Assembly: GCA_947034885.2 (NCBI GenBank)
Contig: OX344752.2
Location: forward strand, 2,232,001-2,296,000
Length of the DNA: 64,000 bases
Direction: 5' to 3'
Source: Thuidium tamariscinum
Lineage: Eukaryota > Streptophyta > Bryopsida > Hypnales > Thuidiaceae
Part shown: positions 54,138 to 64,000 of the stretch, one piece after another
How the letters are laid out: every line of letters begins with the position of its first letter
How positions within the stretch are numbered: position 1 is the stretch's first letter
The notes under the pieces: model-generated
Told to the model about the DNA's origin: nothing
Seen by the model: only the letters and a program-made list of their open reading frames with translations
The model's database searches: none
Position numbers and translations under genes: made by a program

Positions 54138-55032
54138 CACGTACGGGAATATTCAGGGACGATCGATGATGTGAACGACCCAATATTCTATTCGTGAACG
54201 TCCAAAACATTCACTGGAAGACATCAATTGCAGTAAGCCATCGCCTGTCGTCACAACTCCTCCCTGCACGTGCTCCTGTAGTCTCTACCGAAGGATGTAT
54301 TTAGGGGGTGGTCGGCAACTGCCACATCTCGGGTCCACCATTACCTTGCAAATGGCACACGTTGACGCTCAAATGGAACCCCCGGAAGAAGGTCTGCAGG
54401 GACGACGACGAACGCTCGACGAAAGAGAACATGGGATTCAGAGGGGGAGCTTCGAAGGTGCATCAACGCCGACGTCGACTGCGGAGCGGCCTCACATGCT
54501 GGTCACGTGCTCCGTCCAGTTCAGAACGGGCGTTCTGAATCGTGCCCTCCAACACGGAGACTGTCGGGTCTTGTCTTTAGCCGAGCATGCAGCATCGTCA
54601 ACATGACAGCAGCCGAACACAACGAAGGTGCATGGTATCTCGGCCTCTGGCAGGCTAAGTGGTTATCAGCCCATCGGATCCACGCTCGCTTTCACGCGGC
54701 ACCTTCCATTCCTGGAATGGACTGCGATTATTCATGTGGGTGGAGTGTCGGACGGCCATGTGGGTTCCATTTTCTTGGCAACCACCTAGCCTGTCGGAGG
54801 TCGAGGTACCTTGCAGATGGCGAATATCTCACGTGGAGTTGCCTCGCACGTGGTTTAGCGATCTTCGGAGCATGGACAAGCGAAAGAAGTCTGCATCGAT
54901 TTTGGAGGGCATGAGGTGTGCCAGTTGTCGACCATCTACCGACCGCATCCCTCGGTCAAGACTATGGAAGCACGTGCACTGATAGGTTGTGACCAGTGGC
55001 GATGGCTGCTGTTCGCGTCGTTGAGGAACCCT

Positions 55033-55140
55033 GAATTCGCCTTGACACGAGTGCCTCCGTGCACGAAGAGAATGAGCTGCAGTGACGCTCACGACCGCTC
55101 ATTTCCTTCCTGTATGGAGGCAACGACGTCAGGGCAAATT
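55033..55140. repeat. hairpin, ~45-bp arms
   Basis: GAATTCGCCTTGACACGAGT then GCCTCCGTGCAC on the left is matched in inverse by TGTATGGAGGCAACGACGTC then AGGGCAAATTC on the right. Confidence 0.7.
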
Positions 55141-55640
55141 CAGGGGTGATCGATGATGTGGTCGACATTCAAGGTCGACGACAGTACAATGTTCGGTCCG
55201 TGAACATCCAAAGCGGTCATTGCACTGCGTCCGTTGAAGGAAGCCATCGTCGCTGGTCACAACTTACCAATGCACCTGCTTCTAGAGTCTTGATCGAGGG
55301 ATGCATTTGGGGGGTGATCTGCAGTTGGCTCACCTCGTGTCCACCGTTACCTCGCAAAGGGCAAATGGCGACGAATGGAGATGAGCACGAGGGTTTGCGA
55401 TGTCATGAACGTCCACAATGCCAGCTACGCACGCGGAACGTTGCAGACCATGGAAGATGGTATCCTACACCCTAACCACCCTCTTGCCCGTAGAACCTTG
55501 TACATGTGTCCAACACTATGTGCCCTAGTTTCCGGTTCTGCGTGCCAAGTTTCGTTGTAGAAAATCATCAATGCCTACAACTGATGCTCTACTCTGTCGA
55601 TCACCTCTGCAGATGCTGGTGCAATCCACTTTGCGACGTG

Positions 55641-58204
55641 AAAGGCGAAGTCGGAAGCCAAAGAGGACATATCACAAACCACGTCGTATGGATGCGTTAG
55701 GGAATAAAGTTCCCACTGCTAAATTTGGCTTCGGAATGCATTAGGGTACACACTTCCAGGTAAATTTTAGCAGTGATAACTTTGTCCCCAAACGTACTCA
55801 TTGCATGACAATGGAGCACATGATTAGAGGACAACGTGCCCTCCAAAGAGAGGTTGCAAGACTAGATCGACCTTCGAGGAGCCAGACATCCAAGAGGTCA
55901 ACCATGCATGCCCGAATGCTTGGGTTAACTTCTTCCTCCAATCAATCCGTTCTCACTCCCAAAACTAACGCTTCACCTTGTGCAACACCCAAATCCCATC
56001 TCCATTGCAACCTTCACATGGTGGATCCATGGTCCATAGGATTCAATGTGCATGGACGCTAGAGATGCAGTTCCTCGATTTCGCCCAACAACGTAAAATC
56101 TTGCACCCCTCGGATTGACCTCTGTGTAAGACTACTTCACAACACAAAGGGATTCACCTCTTTCAATATCAGGAGGGAGCGTGAACTTGACATTCTCACG
56201 AGCATCTTTTGTGGGGTCTGAACTTAAGTTCGCACAATTGGCTTCAAACAAGGCTTGCCCATTATTCAACTTCACTGAATAGCATGTAGGAAAAAGTTAC
56301 ATACAACTTCACATTCAAAGACAACATTCTAAATGAGGAATGTGGCAGGGATCACATGAACTTCAAAGTATCCAAAATTAAGTAGAGACATTGCTAGTCA
56401 TGCTCAAGAGATAGTGAAGGTCACGTCCATCCACATTCACATGCTGCAAACAAATGATGAACTGTGTCAAGGTTGCATTGGAGTTTGGGATTCGGGTCTT
56501 GTACGAGGTGAAGAGTTAGTTCTTGGGGTGAAGAGAATGGATCGAGTGGAGGAAGAAGCAGATCCAAGCTATTGGGCATACACGACATCTCCCAACGTGC
56601 AAGGCCAAGTTCAAAGTCAGAGAGGAGGCACACCACAAACCACGTCCAATGAGTGCGTTGGGGAGCCAAGTTCCCAGTGCCAAATTTGGCATTGGAATGC
56701 ATTGGATTACATTTCAACGTAAATTTTAGTGTTGGGGACTTGGTTCCCGAACGACCCGTTGCATGACAATGTAGGACACCACAAGAGGACGACGTGCACT
56801 CCAAAGCTAGGCTCCAAGACCAAATCGAACTTCAACAACCAAGATATTGAAGAAGTCAAACATGCATGTCCAGAAGCTAGGAATTGTTTCTTCCTCTACT
56901 GTATCCATTTTCCTCACCTCCGAAAGTAACTCTTTGTCTTGCTCGACAGCAAAATCCCAAACTTGAAAGGTGTCTTTTTGTTTGGGATGTTGCTATTATC
57001 TAAAGCAAAGAGTCAATTTGGGAGGTGAGCAAAACGGAATGACTAGAGGAAGAGGCTAATCCGAGCTATTGGGCATACATGACATTTTAATTCCAATGTA
57101 GAAGACCTCCTTCAAAGTCACATTGGAGACACGTCACAAACCGCGTCCAATGAGTGCGTTAGGGAGCCAAGTTCCCACTGCCAAATTGGGCATTGGAAGG
57201 GCGTTAGCATACATTTCAATGCAAATTTTAGCGTCGGGAACTTGGTTCCCGAACGACTCACAGCATGACACTAGAAGAGGACGACCTGCGTTCCAAAGCT
57301 ACGATCCAAGACCGAATCAAATACTTCAACAACAAAGACATTGAAGAAGTCAAGCATGCATGTCCAAAAGCTCGGATTCACTTCTTCTTCTATTGTATCC
57401 AATTTCGTCACCTCCGAAAGTAACTCTTTTTCTTGCACAACACCAGTATCCTAGACTCAAATGCTGTGTTTCAATTTGAGATGTTGGTATTGTACAAAGC
57501 AAAGAATCTGTTTCCAAGGTGAGGAAAATGGATAGACTGGAGGAAGAAGGGAATCCGAGCTATTGGGCATACATGACATTTCGCTATGTGGAAGTGCCCA
57601 CTTCCAAATTAGGCCGTGGGATGCATTACGATACGCTTGAATGCCAATTTTGGCATTCGGCACTTGGATCCCGAACGACTCACAACATGACCATGAAGGA
57701 CATTCCAAGACGACGACGTGCACTCCGAAGCTAGGTTGCAAGACAAAATCGAACTTCAGCAAAGACATTGAAGAAGTCAAACATGCATGTCCAGGAGCTC
57801 AGATTCGCCTTTTTCTCTACTAAAACAAGCTCCTTACCTTGCACAAGACCAACATCCTGAACTCAAATGCTGTGTTTCTGTTGGAGATGTCGGTATTGTC
57901 CAAGGCAAATAATCTTTTTGGAAGGTGAAGGACATAGATGGAGTGGAGGAAGAAGCGAATCTGGGCTATTGGGCATACATGACATTGTGCAACGTGGAAG
58001 GCCAAGTTCAAAATCGCAAAGGAGACACATCACAAACCACGTCCTTTGAGTGCGTTAGCGAACCAAGTTACTCACTTCCAAATTTGGCATTGGGATGCTT
58101 TACGATACACTTCAATGTCAATTTGGGTCCGGGATACTTGGATAGCAAACGACTTCATTCATGACAATGAAGGTCATTGTGAAGCAACGTCCTCTGCTGC
58201 ATAG
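55641..58204. repeat. irregular ~0.45-0.95 kb repeats with palindromic 'CAAGTTCCC' segments
   Basis: Blocks such as 'gagtgcgttagggagccaagttcccactgccaaattt' followed by an inverse-like half occur near 55690, 56649, 57150, 57600 and 58040. Each is followed by a block 'gaagaagtcaaacatgcatgtcc..'. Short frames over these units are not conserved as proteins. Confidence 0.6.
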
Positions 58205-59190
58205 CTACGTTCCAAGACCAAAGGAAGCTTGAAGAACAAAGACGTGATTGAAGAAGTGAAACGTGCATGTCTAATAACTCTTATGAGCTTCTTCCTTCCG
58301 TCAATCCACCTTCCTCCCCTCCAGGACGAGCTCCACATCCTAGACATCACCAAAATCCCAAATTCCCATGGTTGCATCTCAATTTGGGATGTCGGTGTTG
58401 TCCGAGGCGAAGAGTTCATTTTGGAAAAGAAAAGAACACATTGACTGGAGGAAGAAGCTCATCGGAGCTATTGGGCATACATCACATGCACCTCCATTGG
58501 AAGTACGCGCGTTTTTAGTGAAACATTACAATGAACCGTTCCAAGACCAAAGGAAGCTTGAAGAACAAAGACGTGATTGAAGAAGTGAAACGTGCATGTC
58601 TAATAACTCTGATCAGCTTCTTCCTCCAGTCAATCCATCTTCCTCGCCTCCAAGATGAGCTCCACATCCTTGACATCACCAAAATCCCAAATTCCCACGG
58701 TTGCATCTCAATTTGGGATGTCGGTGTTGTCCGAGGCGGAGAGTTCATTTTGGAAAAGAGAAGAACACATTGACTGGAGGAAGAAGCTCATCGGAGCTAT
58801 TGGGCATACATCACATGCACCTGCATTGGAAGTATAAGCACGTTTTCAGTGAAACATTACAATGAACCCTTCCAAGACCAAAGGAAGCTTCAAGAACAAA
58901 GACATGATTGAAGAAGTGAAACGCGCATGTCTAATAACTCTTATGAGCTTCTTCCTTCCGTCAATCCATTTTCCTCGCCTCCAAGATGAGCTCCACATCC
59001 TAGACATCACCAAAATCCCAAATTCCCACGGTTGCATCTCAATTTGGGATGTCGATGTTGTCCGAGATGAAGAGTTCATTTTGGAAAAGAGAAAAACACA
59101 TTGACTGAAGGAAGGAGCTCATTGGAGCTATTGGGCATACATCACGTGCACCTCCATTGGAAGTACGCGCATTTTCAATGAAATAGAAAG
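58205..59190 (+). repeat. tandem repeat, ~330-bp unit, three copies
   Basis: Equivalent points (TCCAAGACCAAAGGAAGCTT) lie at 58211, 58540 and 58871. Each copy keeps an ~80-codon open frame, but differences between copies change amino acids freely, so no protein selection is apparent. Confidence 0.85.
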
Positions 59191-61739
59191 TACAACGTTT
59201 AAAATTCAGAGGTCTGACTTCCTTTTTTGCACTTCTAAGTCTTCCTTCATATTTCATTATTTACAATGAAGCAAAAATTATTGGATGGGGGTATTTGCTC
59301 TCCACATTCTAGCAAAGGCGTGGTTCGTTGAAATCCATGTTGTACAAAGCAACCCTCTTTTAATTGCAACACCAACCTAACATTTCTAATCTTCAATCGA
59401 AGTTTGAAGTAGACAGGTGTTGCAACGAGGACTACCTCACTCACAGTGGTACCTTCCCTAGTATTCCAGGGAAATTAGTACCCCATAATCTTCGGCATAT
59501 CCTGTTTGGAACACCGCAAAGGAAGTTGGACATGGATATTGTGCCATCTCAATCTGACAACAAAAAACAAAGACAGCAAAGACATGGACCTCTCAGATTT
59601 CTCCAATGACGAAGGGGACTACAGACTAAGAAACACTCTTAGGATGAAGAAGGCAGAGATCGTGGCGAATGTCCACGGTCCTTTGAAGGTATGTAGTACA
59701 AGAAAATGGGCGTAATCACTATTTGTATTGAGAAGTTGGCATAATTGACGATGAAGAAATAATTGGGGTGTGCCTTCACTACCCTATTGTTTTCCACATC
59801 TATAAAATCATGCATCACATCATGTACAGAAATGTTTTGACGACAGAGGGCAATACATGGGAGGCTTCGTTTTCCAAATTCCTCACTCTTCTGAAAGAAA
59901 GGAATTCCAAGGTAGCTACATTCATATCTTTGAACTCAGATTTCCCAACCTCCATTCTCTGGCCATGCACACTTTTGACCAACCAGTGTAGCTTTGGTCA
60001 AATTCCCAGTGCCGTACTGTTTCGACAACTTTGAAGTCTAAACTACTTTGATTCGTAGTTGGCCAAGCACAAACTTTTATGGAGAAGCTTCAAAAAGGGG
60101 AAGCTCAAATCAACGTCTCCACCATCGTTGCTTTGTATGTTGACTTCGAGACGGTGGACTCCCGTGGGATGCAAGGTCGCCTTGAAAACCACTCTCTGCA
60201 CCGTCCCATACAATCAGGTCCCTTCTTCCCCCCCCTCCCCAAATGCATTGTGACTTCACAACTACTTTGGTTTCCCTCCTCGTGTCCGACCCCTCGGAAA
60301 ACGACGCACTCCTCCATGGACCCGCCTCAAGTGCACCCAAGAACGCCATTTTAATGGAATACCGTCCCGTTCGTAGGGAATGTCGCGCCATTATAATTGA
60401 ATGCCATGCCATTTTAATCGAATGCCCTGCCACTATAATGAAATGGAATGCCACTGTACTGGAATATCGCCATTTTAACGAAATTGCCCTTCTACTAGTC
60501 TACTACTATCTTACTTGTATTAAGACCTTCTCCTCACACCTTCACACTTACAAAACAAAACAACTTTTGATAAGAAGCTAATTGCTTTCAATCATAAGGA
60601 TTTTTTTCTTTTAATCTTTTGAATAAACTCAAAACAAAAAAATCTTTAATGACTTATCTAGCTTCAAGTCACATAAATTTATTAAAAACTAGAGATTCTA
60701 AGTTTAATATCTAATTTCATCAACCAAGACTCCATGGTTTTTAGTAAATTGTTTTTGGCAACGATTTGTCATTTTTGGTGAGTAGTTAAATCCGAAGTCA
60801 GATCATATGACATCCAACATTGAATGATTATTTAGGGTCAAAAGCGACATGGATAATGCTAAGGATGTCACTCTAAAGTAGCCCTCTAAAGGCCTCATTT
60901 TTTCTCTCATGGTATGGAAAAATGAAAGCGTTTATGGACTAAGTAACCTTCGAGCCACCAGGAGGTTGTGGAGAAGGTTACACGACGTAACTAGCTCTAT
61001 CCGTGGATGAAAAGTCTTGTAATTGTCTCCTTTATGGATGAATATTGTGTGATTATGATCAAATTATCCTGATCGTGATGAAACATGTTCGAGCAGACCG
61101 ACTAACACAATCGATCAGAACTGGTTATGAGCGTTCTTAAGTCGAGGATTCAGTAAAACATATCGACCAAGTGATGAGAAATGAAAAATATCATGGAGGC
61201 TCCTCCCAACTTTGATTTATCATTCGCTCATGCACCCACCACTCGGCACAGTAAGAAAATTGAAATCTTGTACATATCGAATCATTGACAATCTATTTCA
61301 AGATATATCCTACACTGGTAGAGAAAGCTTATGTCCCAATTCAAAATCACAGCAGTAACAACCCGACACGTGATAAGGACATTTTCAAGGAAACCAAAAC
61401 AGGAGAGGCATCACGGATCCGGTCCAAAGAGAGTGTAATACTTGATTCCACCTTCAATTTGGCAACCCAAGGTAATATGCTCAGGAGAAACCACACTGTA
61501 GGTCGACTCCGGGTTCAGACCAAACAAGGATTTCAAACCATGGAGATGGAAACGGTGAACTTCATTGCTGAGCTAAGACTTGCAGCACCAGTTCACAAGC
61601 ACAGGAGTCGATCTAGAATAGCCGAAACGTACACTTGTTTGAAAAAATCTGGTTGATGTAGACTGACGGCCAGCGCATGCGGACAAATTCACGAAAAACG
61701 GGCCAAATAAGCTTCACAGCAGAAGCGTGATCACGAAAA
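59191..61739. other. no gene seen; short AT-rich repeats
   Basis: At 60345-60490 irregular units like 'gaatgccatgccattttaat' recur, and one ends in CCATTTTAACGAAATTG, which also ends the small inverted repeat at 62033-62210. An open frame at 61285-61656 has no recognisable features. The part nearest 61739 is probably the 3' UTR of the TRS130 gene. Confidence 0.45.
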
Positions 61740-62032
61740 TCATATGCCTTTCCTGATACACAGTGCAGTACAAGGTGCAGGGGGTAAAATACAAACCAAA
61801 TGAGGACCAGCAGGACTCCGGCTGACATGGGCACGACCTATGTTCGCCAATCGCAAGGCAGGCGGATGAACATGACCCGCTACTAAAGGCACACAAGCCA
61901 TGGAAAGGACAATGCGGGAGCCTACACTGGGAGGAAGACAAATAAAACCCTTTCGTCTTCTTGCAATCATCCAATACTCGTTGTTTGCTTTCAGCTCATA
62001 ATAGAAGACTTCAGATTCCTGCACATTCATGG

Positions 62033-62210
62033 TCAATTTTGTTAAAATGGCGATATTGTACAATAAAATGGCATGACATTCTGTTAAAATGACACATTTT
62101 CTTCCTCTACCACTAAGCCTCTATGTCAAAATGGTACACAAAATATATAAAAATGACACTTGAAATTTGTCAAAGTGGCACTCGAAATACCACCATTTTA
62201 ACGAAATTGA
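62033..62210. mobile_element. small MITE-like inverted repeat (178 bp)
   Basis: TCAATTTTGTTAAAATGG at the left is the inverse of CCATTTTAACGAAATTGA at the right with one mismatch. A related end occurs near 60468. It lies just upstream of the last acceptor of TRS130. Confidence 0.6.
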
Positions 62211-62249
62211 TCATATTCATATAACGTGCAAGGGAGATAAGGATCCATC

Positions 62250-62623
62250 ATTAGAGAAAATATGGACTCTCTGGAGGGCTGCTAAGAAGTGTTGGAGGGG
62301 ACCCTTTTGATAACATTTATTTCCCCTTCACAAATGTTTTTCCCCTATTGTCATTCATGTTAGTTTTGCAATTGTCAGTGCATTGAATTGCAAAGAACCA
62401 TTAATTAAATGGAGGAGCATGTGATAGTTACCCTTCATTGACAAATCAAGAATTAAAAAAGGCAAGAAACTCATACATACCCAAGATATTCACACAAGCT
62501 GACGCACCTCTATCACGCACCTCTGTTAGAGATTCCACCCTTTCTGTAGCTCCGTAGGACTGTGTATATAGACTGGTTCGTCAAACCCTCGAAGCCCTCC
62601 GGAGAGTCCATATTTTCTCTAAT
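62250..62623. mobile_element. MITE-like foldback with 31-bp ends (one mismatch)
   Basis: The left arm begins ATTAGAGAAAATATGGACTC and the right arm ends with its inverse. The arms differ at one position in 31. The loop of about 310 bp shows no coding potential. No target duplication was recognised. Confidence 0.65.
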
Positions 62624-64000
62624 GTTATGACGGGTGTGAAACACAATATCAGAACAAGATACACCATGTGAGCCTCGGCTAATATGCTGGCTACTATACG
62701 AACGAAAATTAGCAAACCGTTAAAACAATTATCAAATTCAAGACTGAAAGCAGCCGAAATGCATGTTCTATGTACTAAAGCCAAACAGAGGGCACTGCTA
62801 TGTAGAAGGCACCGCATTTCAGATTACCTATACATGACTAATGCTCTAGCATCAATCCGTTCTTCCACATAAGCGGCACTCACCCACAAAATATCCCCAC
62901 TACTTAACAGTCATGTTCTTCAAATGCAAAAAAAACACAATACTTCTCTTGCTGCATGCACGGAGGACAGGAACTGAGATGATGGCACACATACCTGATC
63001 ATTGCACTGCGCTCTGGGCAAGAGCAAGTTTCCTTTGGAGTCCTGCTGCTGAAATGCAGCCCAACCCTCCTTGAGCCTCTCAACTCGCCACTGGAACACA
63101 ACTTGCTGTCCAACACGGGGACATTGTGAAGGGACAGGGAGCATACCGACCGCCACCATTTCCTCCAGAACTGGCATTTTAAGGTGGAAACTGCTTGAGA
63201 AACGGCACTCGTAGTACAGTATGTCCGCGAACGCAGCTTAATTTGCCCAATACGGCCGGTTTGTACTCCCAGTACATAGGACCCGGGTTTTTGTGGTGGC
63301 AAAAACGTCATTAAGACGCGATTCTTTCCAGGCTTAAGTACTGGAGCATCCACACTCTTCACGAACTGCAGAGAATTATTGTTAGGCTAGTTGAGAAATT
63401 TATGGGAAGGAAGCAGGTACGGAGCACCATCCTCAGAAGCCAAATCATAATCACGAAACCCAAGTCATCTGATGTAACATGAAACGACGGACATTTAGTG
63501 ATTTCAGCCTGGATACGAGACTTATTACCTTCGTTCCCTCGTCGGCAGCAAAGGTGGTAACCAGTGTCAAGCTCAACGAATCCAAAGTAATGTCGTCCGG
63601 AAACCCGCTCCACACAGTCACCATCAAAGTGCCAGGATCCCCCTCGCACAATTCAAGTGGTGGACCCCCTCTTGCAGCAAATGTGATAAGTGTAGACACG
63701 TCCAACGATACCGGTACAGGCAAACCACCATGGGCTAATTTCACGATTCCCGCTTGAATAGAGATTCGATCCTCACTAGATATAGGCCCAGGATCTAAGG
63801 ACAAAAGCTTGATGCAGGAGGAGAGGTAGCCGGCCCAATCTGATAGTTTCCTTTGACAGTCAGACAGTCGTGGAAGAACTTGCACTAATAAAGCATGCCA
63901 CCCCTCACTCCCATAAAGAGCACAGACCTGTTTATCAAAGTAACACATTACATCCTCCATCAATTCAACAGGTAAAAATATACGATATCTAATAAAAATG

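Larger units (their letters stand above)
52497..55640. other. right part of the giant locus: hairpins, duplications, last palindromes
   Basis: No supported protein-coding gene. Palindrome copies lie at 52738-52759 and 54519-54540, the latter being the last copy in the window. Hairpins lie at about 53108-53355, 53681-53790, 54066-54137 and 55033-55140. A ~0.4-kb segment near 53870-54370 is repeated in diverged form near 54940-55360. Confidence 0.5.
62019..62994 (-). other. last intron of TRS130 (976 bp) with two inverted-repeat elements
   Basis: GTATGT donor at 62994 and TGTGCAG acceptor at 62019-62025. It contains an inverted-repeat segment at 62033-62210 and another at 62250-62623. Open frames inside are not conserved coding sequence. 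Confidence 0.7.
61740..63927 (-). pseudogene. TRS130: TRS130/TRAPPC10 (CLUB), 3' part, internally deleted
   Basis: TRS130 is a TRAPPII tethering subunit acting at the trans-Golgi and, in plants, in cytokinesis and cell-plate trafficking. Exons on the minus strand are 63927-63529, 63365-62995 and 62018-61740 (stop TGA). All have GT-AG borders in phase 0. The first matches the plant family strongly (AGYLSSCIKLLSLD, WSGFPDDITLDSLSL), the second begins FVKSVDAPVLKPGKN and contains PPQKPGSYVLGV, and the third has SRIVLSMACVPLVAG. Within exon 2, sequence after LRSRTY jumps directly to the family's C-terminal region (PVLEEM...WRVERLK) in another frame near 63222. About 300 residues known from the plant protein are absent and the frame is broken. 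The 5' part lies outside the window. The lesion could be a real deletion or an assembly error. Confidence 0.82.

Noticed and set aside
10424..54540. CRISPR-like array based on the regularly repeated palindromes
   Set aside because: Spacing is irregular (39 bp to several kb), the copies lie in introns and exons of a eukaryotic gene, and there are no cas genes.
58229..59104. Three ~70-80 codon frames as a repeated small protein gene
   Set aside because: They are copies of a ~330-bp tandem DNA repeat. Differences between copies change amino acids freely, and no promoter or splice context is visible.
61285..61656. 123-codon plus-strand frame downstream of TRS130
   Set aside because: No recognisable motif or splice context, and it overlaps the probable 3' UTR region of the opposite gene.
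62581..62817. 78-codon minus-strand hydrophobic frame as an extra TRS130 exon
   Set aside because: Exons ending at 62995 and starting at 62018 join in phase 0 with matching protein homology, so this lies in the intron and partly in an inverted-repeat element.

Overview
The window is nuclear DNA of a streptophyte plant or streptophyte alga. The best evidence is at the right end: a minus-strand, intron-containing gene whose exons match the plant form of the TRAPPII subunit TRS130/TRAPPC10 (CLUB). Plant-type transposable elements (Stowaway-like, CACTA-like, hAT with DUF659) and a short TTTAGGG-like tract agree with this. I cannot name the species. No tRNA, rRNA, CRISPR array or bacterial operon was seen.

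Layout. 1-9.2 kb is AT-rich and essentially gene-free. It holds a decayed CACTA-like end, a TTAA-flanked MITE and a Stowaway-like MITE. 9.2-55.6 kb is a GC-richer giant locus. It appears to carry one very long gene (11704-44552 plus a leader exon) with phase-0 introns, an unrecognised N-terminal part and a degenerate C-terminal FCP1-like HAD domain. About 30 copies of a 20-24 bp palindrome (consensus TTCAGACCGCGCGGTCTGAA) are scattered through this locus, and none was seen outside it. The gene is split by a 3.9-kb LTR-type element (13157-17072, TSD GAGGC) and by a 20.5-kb CACTA-like element (18214-38743, TSD CAA). The CACTA-like element is itself split by a 16.7-kb hAT element (21591-38286, TSD CGCAATAG). 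Conceptual removal of each insertion plus one TSD copy restores the reading frame exactly. A second copy of the LTR-type element lies at 48583-52496 (TSD CTCTG).

The hAT element is unusually large and carries three genes: a DUF659/hAT transposase, a protein-kinase-like gene and a RING-H2 gene. Each gene has the same kind of upstream region, a GGCCGTC-rich tract, then a TATA box, then the coding start, and the same tract makes up the element ends. This suggests co-regulation of the three genes by a factor that binds the element.

Almost every reading frame here is interrupted only by stop codons that a C-to-T change can explain (CAG to TAG, CAA to TAA, CGA to TGA), with no frameshift in the transposon or giant-gene frames. 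The two LTR-type copies show this directly: wherever one has a premature stop, the other keeps the C-containing sense codon.

44.6-55.6 kb is the downstream part of the locus and contains foldbacks and diverged duplications. 55.6-59.2 kb is tandem and dispersed repeat. 59.2-61.7 kb shows no gene. 61740-63927 is the 3' part of the TRS130 gene, which lacks about 300 expected internal codons and has a frame break at that point.
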